Assembly: GCA_025642065.1 (NCBI GenBank)
Contig: JAODUP010000721.1
Span: 171,501-235,500, forward strand
Direction of reading: 5' to 3'
Length of the DNA stretch: 64,000 bases
From: Paralvinella palmiformis
Taxonomy: Eukaryota > Annelida > Polychaeta > Terebellida > Alvinellidae
The notes beneath the pieces were generated by a model, which was given only the letters and a program-made list of their open reading frames with translations, made no database searches and was not told the origin of the DNA. Below, one piece after another: positions 1 through 11,062 of the stretch; within the stretch, counting starts at the first letter, position 1, and every line of letters starts with the position of its first letter. The translations under genes and the position numbers were made by a program.

Positions 1-211
1 TACTAATCTTCCCGCATAAACATCAGCTAAAACCTTATCACTTCCATACAATATGTATGCAAATATTTTGAAAGGTCAGCTTGAATTATTAAGTAAAATG
101 TGTTCTAAAAAGTGAGTAAACAAACTTTATTTCAGGGTAGGTGAATGGCTGCTATATGCTTTTAGAAATGGACTATATTATTTTCACTATGTTTACCATG
201 TTAATTTTCAG

Positions 212-1366
212 TGTCAAGAGAATCTTCAGATCCTGATCCATTGCGTCGTTTGAACTTTGCTCGTCTGATTATGATGTATACAAGAAAGTTTGAAGTTACT
301 GATCCAAGGGAAGCACTCCAGTACTTCTATTTTCTGAGGTGTGTATGTTCTTATTGAGATCATTTGTATTAACTTTAACTTTGTCAAATTTTATAATGGA
401 TTACTTGTGCTATGGTTAGAACTCAACTGTAATTATTTGGCAGTCACATTTTAAAGCATTTCCATGCAGCAGTTTATAATATAATACCATGTTATCTTAT
501 GTAGAGATCTGAAGACATACCAGGGTGATAACCTATTCATGTCTTGTGTTAGTGAACTTGTCTTAGAGACCAGAGAGGTGAGACTGGCTGATGCTTTTAA
601 ATATTTCTAGTCATTATATTCATCTGTAAAATAAACGATACTACATTTAAATAGGTTAAACGATTATGTAACTGCTTATACATAGTTGTTATTAACTATT
701 TTCCAGTTTGATATGCTGCTAGGTCAGTTAAATAAAGATGGAAGCAGAAGGGTAAGTTAGCTGAAGGCTGTAGTTTATGCGCATATTTATTCCAATTAAA
801 TTACTGAACAGTTAACTTTCCATTAAATGCTGTTAGTTAAATTAAAGTGTAACATCTTGTTTATATCAGTTAAAGTCCTAATTCAGTTTCATATTTCTGT
901 TAAGTAACAATCCAGAAATTGTTTTACAGATAGAATTTTAAAATAAAGAAGAATATTTTGTTATATCAAGAAAATTTTTATCTGTTATACTCAAGTAATT
1001 ATTCATTAATTTCAGCCTGGTGTTATAGATAAATTCAATCTTGACACGGATAAGATAATTGAACTTGTTGCTAGGGATACAGAGAACAAAGGTCTTCTGG
1101 AAGATGCAGTTCGACTGTATGATCTTGCTCAGGTATGGATAAGATTTGTAAAAGAATTTAAGGAGTTGGTATTTTTGTTTAGCGAAGAAATTTGGTTTTA
1201 GCAACAGCTTTTATTTCAGAACACTGAGAAAGTGTTAGAACTGATGAATAAGCTCTTAACACAAGTATTATCACAGCCTCCTGCTCCACAGTCTAATAAA
1301 GATAGGCTTAAACAGCTGGCACTTGCAATAGCACAGAGGTGAGATATTCGTAAAATAACTGTGTGT

Positions 1367-1404
<38 letters not shown>

Positions 1405-2789
1405 TGAAAAGGTACCGAGGTTTATCTGGTTAGTGAAATGACAAATTACTAAAATGCTTTTATTCCATTTTCTGTCCATTGCTATTACACTTACATTGAT
1501 AAGAAAATTACCTTCCCTTGGTAAGGGATGGTGGGTACATTATTATTACTCTTGCATGGATAAATAACCTTTGTGCACTAGGTATCGCGAGCTTGGCCAG
1601 GAAGGCAGTCGTCACACGACAAGCACATTCCACTTGCTGCTTGACCTGATGACTTTCTTTGACCTTTATCACACCAATAAATATGAACAGGCTTGTTCGG
1701 TGAGTTTATGACTAATAATTAAATATATATATATATAATTCTCTATTTCTGCACAATAAAAACAAAAATACAACGATACTTTAGCATATATTAATTATTA
1801 TATAATTTGTAAGTACTTCTGTCAGCCTTTTCCTATATTGTTGTCTGTTGACAGGTTATTCAAGAACTGAATTTGCTGCCGTTCAAAGTTGAGGACGTAG
1901 AACAGAAGGTTAATGCCTTCAGGAGCTACTCAGACGAAATACGCAGAAGCCTGCCAGACATACTGCTAGCTACAATGACCATTTTATATACGCAGTATAG
2001 AAATACAAAGTAAGTAGGAAAGATTTACAGTGCTGTTGGAGATGATGTGTTGACAGCGATACGCTATATATTTCACTATAGTTGTGGAATGCATTTTCAG
2101 AAACCAGTTTGTTGTTTGATAGATTTAAATAAAACAAATTATGACTTACTGTGTTTTAGGACTGCTGGTTCACCATTAGTTGGCATTTTGGGGAAGGTTC
2201 AAGGTGGAGGAAAACAAACAGTAAGTTAACAGCTTGTAATTCTTCTTTCTATTTTATGATTGTTGAATCCCACATGGCTAATTAGTTGTTCATGACAATT
2301 GTTTAGCAACATTAACATATCAGTAAGATTGGCCCAGAAAGAAATGTAGAGTTTTTAATGTGCGACTATTGTTCACGCATTTGCCTTTAATTTGAGATAT
2401 AAATACTGGTATTATGATACCATTAAAAATAAGCGAGGATGTTGTATTTAAATAGTGATAAATATATATATAAAAAAAGTAACAAGTGAAACGTTTAAAA
2501 CTGGTCATAATCCATTACTAAAGTCTGCCTTTCTAGTTTCACTAGTTTTATTCTTTATTTAAATTATGAACTAACGTGCATGTTTTCCGTAAATTAAATT
2601 TCAGTTTAACATTTCCATGTCATTCAGTTCTTTCTATTCACTTGATAAAATGACCGTTTTTTTTTTCAGTATATCAATTATCTACGATCACAGGCACAAG
2701 CCCTTATCAAATTTGCTGGGATGCTTCCTTACCGTATGCCAGGGGACACAAATGCCAGGCTTGTTCAAATAGAAGTGTTGATGAATTGA
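212..2789 (+). CDS. NUP93: Nuclear pore protein Nup93, C-terminal nine coding exons (5' part outside window)
   Basis: NUP93 is a scaffold nucleoporin of the inner-ring complex of the nuclear pore. Spliced exons are 212-338, 505-577, 707-751, 1016-1132, 1220-1338, 1582-1699, 1855-2009, 2160-2220 and 2670-2789. All have AG/GT borders and compatible phases, giving about 311 residues. Family-typical stretches are readable: [66 protein letters not shown], then [12 protein letters not shown] and [19 protein letters not shown] before the stop at 2787-2789. This matches the conserved alpha-helical C-terminus of animal Nup93, including the signature ending QxEVLMN. Bases 1-211 read as intron. No frameshift or stop interrupts the exons. 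The identification is firm. The N-terminal coiled coil and most of the solenoid must lie to the left. Confidence 0.96.
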
Positions 2790-2950
2790 TTTTTTTCTCA
2801 GTAAGACATCACTCATTGTATCAAAGATCAACAGCAACAAACATAAACTTGAAGGAGATAAGCGTTGTTGTGTTGTTTAGGGTGTGTTGTATTGTATCCA
2901 ATCTGAAAATCACTCATTTGATTATTTTTACTCTTTATATCAGAGTGTGA

Positions 2951-2956
2951 AATAAA
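2951..2956 (+). terminator. Poly(A) signal of NUP93
   Basis: An AATAAA hexamer lies about 160 bases after the NUP93 stop codon and is the first canonical signal downstream on this strand. The cleavage site itself cannot be read from the sequence. Confidence 0.75.
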
Positions 2957-4367
2957 TTTTGTCATAAACTGGTGCATTTATTATTCTTTATGTTAATAGT
3001 GCTACAACTAGCAACATGGTGATGTGCATATATTTTTTTACCCAGTATACGCTCTGATTACATTTAACCTTCTAAGTGATACACACATATTTCCATTTTA
3101 ATAATTTGGCTTACATTGGCCAGTATAAGACACAGGCACGAATATTAATATAAATAATGAAAACTGAGAATCTATTCTGTTACTTGACTATTTACAGTTG
3201 TCTAACTGGAAGTAATTTCCATTAGTTAAAGGAAGAACTAATGTTTGGCAAAAGGAACTATTCCACTTTAGGACTTCACTGTTGCTGTTTATAAATTTCA
3301 TAATCTTAAAAACTATGATAACGGTTTCCTCTAGAACTAGAAGTCTGATGATCTTCATGACACGGCAAACGTTATGATGGTCAATGACTTTATCAATTTC
3401 TTGCCCCTTTTTTCTTCTCCAAACTAATTTTTGGTGATTATCTGGCAAGTTTGATAACTCACTTGACCATCTTAATGGTGACTACACCTGACTGCTCTTA
3501 TCAGCAGTTTACTTAGTTTGAATCTTGGCAAGCTCATCAGATGACAAATACCACCATGCTCTATAAATCTCAAAGGCAGATTCCTTAGAATAGAAATTAT
3601 TATTAATTGAATATGGAATCTCTTGTGGTTGGATAATCAGCTGACATCTTACTATTTTGGAGTAATTTAATACCGCAGTTTAATATTATGATGCAAACCA
3701 AACATTTGCAATAATTATGGGCTACTCAGAACAGGGCCATGCATTGGCTTGGTTTTATCATGCGTTGGGATGGTATCTCGCAAAATATAATTTTACAACA
3801 ATTTGTGATATTTGGCTAAGTACATGTACAGCAATACATAAGAGAAGTAAAGAGGAACTAGTGGGAAAAAAAGGATTTTACGGGTAAAACAAGAAACTGG
3901 GATGGAAAGAATTATTTTGGTGGTGAATAGCAAACCCCAAAAATAATCTCAATGTGGGCGATAAATGAGTATAACAGTTGTCTGGACAGTTTCGAATATG
4001 CTGTGGTGAATTATAGATTACATTTGACTGTCGCTATGTTTTTGTTGCATAAATAGGTAAGAGAATATTTTTGAAGGTATGAAGTGAGTTGCTCTTTAAC
4101 AAAATGAAAGACACTTATGGGTGGTGCGTAAGCATTTAAACACGTTTCTATTATCGCTCAAACTGTTTCGGGAAAATAAGGAAAAAGTGAAGAATTGAAA
4201 ATATTCTTATTCCACTTTGTATACGGAAAAATATTACGGTTATATCATAGTCTTTGTGATAAATTACATAATATAAATAGTTAAAACAAGTTACTAATTC
4301 AAGATCAGGCAGTAGATCTAGTCACTAATTGTAACTAAATACGTAAATAACTAGGTCTAAGACTAAG
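2957..4367. other. Intergenic spacer, nothing recognised
   Basis: Sequence between the NUP93 poly(A) signal and the hAT element. I see only short chance reading frames, no splice-consistent exons, and no clear repeat family member. Confidence 0.5.
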
Positions 4368-6066
4368 CAGGGCTGTCCGGGAAATACCAGGGTGGTAATT
4401 ACCTGACGGTATATCCCGAAAATCACCGCCCTGTGTAATATTCCCAAAGTGGGAAATACCATTTTTGCACATTATTAATGTAATTTTCAATTTTACTCTT
4501 CCATTCGTTGTTATTTTTATTACCAAGATATCATTCCTTCATGTTATGATAAAAAAAATTAAGTGTATCAGTATATATATATATATTTATTGAACATATT
4601 ATATATCTTCCTTCCATTGAAGGCACCTGTAACACATAACCAGCTTGAAGGCTTTATCCAGTCCAAGAAAAATTCTCAACTTTGTCTGTATTACTATTAG
4701 TCTGAAGTTTGAGAAGATTTGCTCCATGGATGCTGCACTGGTAATCTCAGTGCAAGATTTGCATTGCAAATGATGAGAACTCATGTGACACTGACTCAGA
4801 TGATACAAATACAATGCACTTCCACCACACTGTAGGTTTTGTCTTGACACATGTAGCATCATGTACCAGTACCTTAGGCAGAGTAATATCATCTGTCTGG
4901 AGATGACACAGTTCTAGTAGGAGCTCTGAATTTTCTTCTAATACATACTCCTGAGCAGTCTCTATCTGTTCCGGACATAGGTTCCTACCACAGTAAATTG
5001 GGTGAAGCATGTTGGCAAGATAATGTGTAGATGTTCTAGCACATTGTTTTATGTAAGAGAATGGCACACCACTGCTCACAAGGATCTCCAATCAAAGCTG
5101 TGTGTGATTGTAGGCTATCCAATGTCACAGCAATAGGTTTGAGCTGTTCTCCAAAATGCTTGGCTGTATTAAAGAAGCCAATGTTGTGGACCAGGTTTCA
5201 TATTCTCAGATCAGTGGGGTCTTCATTCTGGGCAATAATGAGCAGCATGAAGGGCTTATTCCTGATGTATGTATCAACGCATGTGAGTTGTTGGTGGTTT
5301 ATAACCTGGTCGTAGCATCTCAATCATCTTACAAAATTCTGGGTGAGATATGACATTGAAAGGAATGTTACAGGCATAGAAAGCTTTTGCTATCTGCTCA
5401 TTTAGTTGAGCTTTAGTTTTAGCATCACTGGTTGTACAGAAGCTATCCACTGCTCTTTGAACTTTCATCTTTTTGGTGGCTGGTTGGTCACTAGGTGTGG
5501 TTGGGTTTTTATCTATATCATTAGTATCAAGTGGTCTCTTATGTTAAGTATTCTTTGTGACTGCACCACAGTTTATCTTATGATTCCTTAGTCTATCACT
5601 CTTGCCACTGACTGATGTCTCACAGTCCCTACACTTGGCAACAGTCTTGCCACCTACTTCACACAAAGTTTACATATTCCAGATAGTGTCTTTAGGCTTC
5701 ATGTTGGTTGTATTGGTTTGAATCAAGTTATGTAATAACTGTATAATGAATATTGCCGTGATATTTACCACCTCGATCCACTTCATAACCTATTCAATCC
5801 ACACCCCACTAACCACTGAGATGATATGACTTTATATGCCAGTATGTGATTTTGATGATGAATCTATTGTTTGGGGATTATAGATCATCTCCCACCCAGT
5901 GTCACTTTCAATTAGCAGTTTGAGAGATCACTGGCTTGTTTAACAGATCATGACCATATAGTGTTTTTTCATGACCATATTGACTTTCCCAGTATGTCCC
6001 AGTAATTACCGATATTTCCCACAGTCCTGGGAAATAATCTTATTTCCTGGTTAATTGACAACTCTG
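4368..6066 (-). mobile_element. Decayed hAT-superfamily DNA transposon, 1.7 kb
   Basis: The two ends read inward as CAGGGCTGTC (4368) and CAGAGTTGTC (reverse strand from 6066), a hAT-type terminal inverted repeat of the CAGRGYTGTC kind. Flanking 8-mers AGACTAAG and CATCTAAG share five positions including CTAAG, so a target duplication is possible but eroded. The body encodes a minus-strand transposase remnant (4650-5702). The termini were chosen by eye. The family assignment rests mainly on the coding remnant. Confidence 0.7.
4650..5702 (-). pseudogene. hAT transposase remnant with BED zinc finger
   Basis: Starting at the ATG at 5702-5700 the minus strand reads a BED-type finger with a premature stop after codon 10: key residues are CEVGGKTVAKCRDCE followed by RLRNH, i.e. 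Cys-x2-Cys and a downstream His. Further down come ACNIPFNVISHPEFCKMIEM and LRPGYKPPT (5390-5285), the conserved block after the finger in hAT transposases. A region around 5090-4860 resembles the RNase H-fold part, with LHPIYCG and ELCHLQTDD. Several stops and frame changes separate these blocks, so the gene is dead. Order and spacing fit a single degraded transposase; the C-terminal dimerisation domain is not recognisable. Confidence 0.75.
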
Positions 6067-6564
6067 CATCTAAGTTATTAGTTAAATAAGTACAATGGGA
6101 TTGTTTATAATTTTTTTGTTTCCCATCAAATCCCTGGTTGCTCCCTTGAAATACAATGTAGATAACTGCATTGTATACTCCCAGCATGTGAGATAGAAAC
6201 CCATTATAATTTATTAAGTTTTGATTTGCTCTGTGACTGTCGGTTTGTTCTTTCATCATCAGTAAATCTAAACACTTCAACCTGGTCATCTCATCTCCCT
6301 AGAGAGTAACAGTATTGATTCTTTAATGTGCCTTTGTGGTAATCCTATAATTTTGATGTTGCCAAGACAGGTATCTAATGAAGTGATATAGCTGATGCAA
6401 TGTAAACAATACACTCGTACTCCAGTTGTTTCAATGTTATACATATGAATGTTCCACTTTCTTTGGGTGCCATTTGGATTTTTATTCTCCGGCACTATCT
6501 CCTTAACTCTAACCCTAAGCTGAAGTATTATGTCATGGTAACATGCAAGCAACGCAGTATCTCC

Positions 6565-6645
6565 TGGGTGGCTGACCACATTAAATGGCACAGCCATCTC
6601 CACTGAATTAATTAAAAAAGGGCACGTTAAAAATCCCCTGAGGAC
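6565..6645 (+). repeat. Internal fragment of SINE family B
   Basis: Bases from TGGGTGGCTGACC to CCTGAGGAC match the middle of the full-length SINE-B copy at 54466-54839, including the CTCCACTGAATTA block. The tRNA-like head and the tail are missing here. Confidence 0.65.
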
Positions 6646-6693
6646 ACCGTTCACGGTTGACTTTATTTCTATATTGAATTAAATTAACGAGAT

Positions 6694-6930
6694 ACTTAAT
6701 AATTAATTGTATCCCCATACAAATTTATTCTGGAAATACAATAGCTTACATGTTGTTACACTGCTGCACCCTAAAATAAACACATCTGGGGGTTTCTTCC
6801 CTACCTCCTCATTTTCTGTCATTTCTCCCAGACAGAAAGATACTTCTCCCCAGTTTCTCCTCATGGCAGGGGAGAAATCCATTTTTCCCTGATTGTCACT
6901 AATTATGCTAATTATTACTAGCAGCTCATC
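6694..6930 (+). repeat. Dispersed repeat R1, copy 1
   Basis: Collinear with 44877-45100 over about 230 bases. Shared blocks include AATTGTATCCC, the exact AAAATAAACACATCTG, and a run of complementary TTTCTCCC / GGGGAGAAA words ending in a TTATTACTA motif. The alternating complementary words could fold into stems. The family is unknown to me; in copy 2 it follows a BED-finger hAT fragment. Confidence 0.6.
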
Positions 6931-6959
6931 ACAAATTTAAATAGAAATGTTGGAGAGGG

Positions 6960-7470
6960 TATCCCGATAAAACCCCCTGCAGACAAAACTCCATGTACAT
7001 AGGAATTAATCAATAATAATAAACATATGTAAATATTTTATTATTAATAATAAATCTTTACACATGCATCATTTTCATTAACAATTTGAGTATGAAATCG
7101 GAAGTGATTTTTCTCCAATCCGTAGTGCACACAGGTTTCTAGTGTGTAATATTATATCATCATAATTTATTATATATTAGTTACTTTCTCAATCTCAGTC
7201 TACATTTTATCATTTTTTATTATTAACCTATAAATAGTTGTTTGAATATAGCCACTGCATTGGAAAATATTTTTTTAACCCTATCTAGTTATATTTTGAA
7301 ACAAATGTGTATGAAAAAATTACCATGCACGTATAAAACATCTTTTTCAAAAGAATCACTGGAATTCGTCGGGTTATATCCAAGATGTGGTTTTGGGAGT
7401 TATGTCCACAGTGGTTTTTCAGAATCGCACGGTGTTTTGTCCTCTGGGGGGTTTGTCCTGGACTCGTTGG
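6960..7470. mobile_element. MITE-like element with 30-bp inverted arms
   Basis: The arm at 6967-6996 and the reverse complement of 7427-7456 match at 22 of 30 positions, sharing CCCCC and GACAAAAC words. No coding capacity lies between them. No convincing target duplication is visible, so the exact ends are uncertain. Confidence 0.45.
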
Positions 7471-7589
7471 GGAGTAATCATCTCTCAGTACACCTATTGT
7501 AACATCCTTAGATGATCTGTACCACTAATGTTTAAATCCATTCTGAATGTGTGCTCAATGTTGTTTTCACAGATATTTAACGATGATCA

Positions 7590-7715
7590 TTCAAATCCAT
7601 TATTTTTTAACAGGCATATTAATATTATTTGGGGTATCACTCATTGTACAATTAATTTGAATGGCTCCTGCTAGTAAGGGTGTTTTATTAAATATACATT
7701 ATTATTATTATGTAT
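7590..7715 (+). repeat. 3' tail of a CR1/L2-like LINE
   Basis: GAATGGCTCCTGCTARTAAG followed by TTTATTAAATATACATTATT and an ATT repeat is shared with 42660-42725, where it lies downstream of reverse-transcriptase remnants. This copy therefore looks like a 5'-truncated LINE insertion ending in a microsatellite tail. Confidence 0.65.
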
Positions 7716-10700
7716 TTAGCTTCTTGTAGCAGTCAAATAAACTTCAAAGCTGAATTTGCTGGTGTCATTTAATTGAATGATGAAATAATTTATCATTAGT
7801 ATGTTTAGGTTATTTTTTTAATTTATAATTTAGGTCAACCACTGATGTGATACTAATGTATAACATGAAGATGATACTTGCGATCTGAAAATATATATTT
7901 TTTTAAGGTATTTAATGTAGATTTTCACTTTATGATTTAAAATATTTGTCAGTAATGCCAATAAAAGTTTCTGAATGGCTAAATTACCAGTTAACATAGT
8001 TTTCCAACTGGTTGCTTGGAGCATCACCTTTTTCAGGATAGCTGGGGAGGTTGCATGATGAAACAGTCAAGACATCATACAAACCTGAGTATCCAGTATA
8101 GAATATATACGCAACACAACAACAATAATCTGTTTGACAGCCATTTCCCTATCTCTTATGAAGGAGTTGGCCATTATGAGGGGGGGGCGAGGTGGCAGAT
8201 ATTTAATATGTCAAATATATCTGGGGTGTCATGTTTGATTTTTGCCTTATTTTCTTTGATCATTATGTAATTGCAGTTTTCTTGATCATGGAGAAACGTT
8301 AGTCTTAACAAAATTATTTTTTTTAAAGAATTTTCCCACAGCATTTTTTCCTGTGTTTGTTTGCAGTTGTTAAATGCCTGTCAATCTTAATGACATGCTC
8401 ATTAAACAAAATATTTTGACATTTTCTAGTAGTTTGGATGACATTCTGTCTAAAAGAATTAATCGGTAAGAAGTTTTGATAATTGTGAGTAATTAGTGAA
8501 TTTCCAGCCTTGGAGATCAATCAGCTTGTTAAGCCATGTTGTACTGGGTGGCTGTTTGGGGCATTTTGCCAATGGGTATTATACATTCATCTAGTTCTTG
8601 CATAAAAATTAACTTATATAACAGTCATACCTCAGACATGTTAAGCCTTCAAGGTCAATGACAGTCTTGAGTACATGCCACACAAGTGGCACATAAACAA
8701 GCTAAAAAAAGATTTATAGCTTCTCATTAAATTTAGTCATTCTGTCACTTAACAACTGAGTTTTTTTGTTTTACATATTATAGTCACAGCAATTCTTATG
8801 TAAGGTCTTGGTATCCATATAGAAATAAATTATTTATTTCAAATATTCCTTGTCTAGAGATTTTTTTGCCAGATGTCAGTCGGCTCCAGTCTTACAACTT
8901 GTCAAAAACAATTCCTCTAGCTATATACCCACATATATTATCAAATCTTTATTTTTTGTCTGCCTAAATACATTTCAGTTTCTAGTTTTTTATGGTTAAA
9001 AGATAACTTGATTAGAGTTTGTTGGACTGAATTCAGCCAGTGATCACCATCAACCAGGTAAAACTATGTGTATTATTATCATCCGTATTTCAACAGATAT
9101 GAAATTAGTGAAAACAGACAAAACTCTCTTTGTGCACTAGTTCAATAGTTGCCAATAAGCTGTGTCTTAACACTCTTTATATGTCATTTTGTTATGAATT
9201 TTATTGGGTGAATCCTGTTCTGTTTTTGTGAGTGCAGACCGGATTTTACTAAGCCACTTGGACACGTTAACTGTCAGATCCCCACAGTTCTGGTTATTTA
9301 TATAAAACTCATCACACTATAAAAAAATCATGTACTTTAGGATTGTTTTTTAAAGTTGATACCTATAATTATGTTAAGTGGCCACAGACCTAGATTTTGG
9401 GAACTATTTTGATTAAATGTGAACATCTAGATCATGTTGTTCAAAATCTTAAACTTATATGTAAATGTTTGGCTGGAATTAAAAATTAAGCTGCATGTTA
9501 AATGAGCTTAGCGAATTTATTCTTTATATCATTATTTTTCTTGTGTTAAAAAGTACATAATCACAAAATGTGTTTTAAACAATTACTAGGTTTTAAACTT
9601 AAACATCATATTTTAAACATACGACTGTTCTTGCTGTAGTACAATATTTTTGCTCTTGTATGATGTTTAGCCACAGAAAATGATGCTACATCAGTAACAG
9701 GGCATATAGAGAGAAAGAATTGGGCTTATGAAGAGTCAAGACTGATATAATAGTTAGCCTAACACAAGCAATAGCACACTTTATATAAATGTTAAATTTA
9801 CCACTAATATAATAATAAAATAATTCAGTTAATTTAACAATTTACCTTGAAGTTGAACAAGATTGAAGATAACTTGATGGATGATGGTTGGGAGAAGTCT
9901 ATTTTGAGGTTGGTGAATTATTAAGAGGAAGAAAACAAAAGATCATCATTATCAGATTAAAATGGAGTTATTGTGGTTGCATATTTTGGACAAAGAACTG
10001 TTGATTTATAACGACTGTCATTTATTGTCTTCATTCATTATGTTGAAAACCTTTAAAATATTAACTCTTCTTCAGATGTCATAATCTTCCTTTGTCTTTA
10101 CTTTGGTTTCCATATTTAGCAGTTACATAAACAAAAACTAATTATAAAAAATATGGACCTAAAGTCATCTTGTAACAAATCTGAACATATATCCATTGTA
10201 TATAAATAGTCCATGCCTCTCAGTACTGCAACACATGTTGTAAACACAGATCCTAAAAATTATGGTTATAAAATATCAGGGGTTCATAGTAACAATAAAT
10301 AGATAAATTATACAATAATTCAGTCTACATACACAGAATTAAAAGTTGACAAATACTCCAAAACATTTAAACCATAAACTTAATCATTTGATAATGTATG
10401 AATGTTGAAAGTAAACAATTGTGCCTAGAGTCATATAATTAATACCAATCCATAAATTAATGTCTTGCAAATAATGTTAGACTGTTCACCAACTATGCTT
10501 TCTATTACCAGAGTATGCATAATGCCTGTAAATTGTATTAGCTAATAGGCAAAACTTAATTTAATGCTGTATAATAAATATGGATAAGGATAAATATACT
10601 GAAAATAGGTTTGTTAATTCTGACAATTTTAATGCAGCTGCATATATGACTTGGTGAGAGTTCCTCTTTTAGTTGATGTTTAACATCACAGCAATTGATA

Positions 10701-10738
<38 letters not shown>

Positions 10739-11062
10739 GGTTTCATCACAATTATCTGGTTTAAATACAATATGTATTCTTCTTGTGGATGCATGCATAT
10801 ATATATATATCCTGATTGTTGCAACCCTGTCATTGTGTAAAGCGAATATAAAAATGTGTCTGTCAGTGTCAATAGTGAGTATAAGTTTGTTCCTTCTCTC
10901 CCTAATTTTTTTTTCATCTTTGTTACCAGATATAATGGTCCACGTCAGTTTTGGTTTATTAAAACAATAATGTACATTGATAATAATATTTCATGTGAAA
11001 TCATCATACAGTTGCTGTATATGATGCGTATATTTATTTAAGTCAGTTAGCAACAATACAAG
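7716..11062. other. Intergenic spacer upstream of CMTR1
   Basis: AT-rich, without recognisable coding exons. A TA microsatellite lies at about 10698-10737. A non-coding first exon and the promoter of CMTR1 probably lie near the right end: TAAGTCAG just before 11050 would serve as a 3' splice site for a 5'UTR exon. I could not place the promoter. Confidence 0.4.

Noticed and set aside
10556..11041. Overlapping short frames rich in Ile and Tyr
   Set aside because: They come from the TA microsatellites at about 10698 and 10795.
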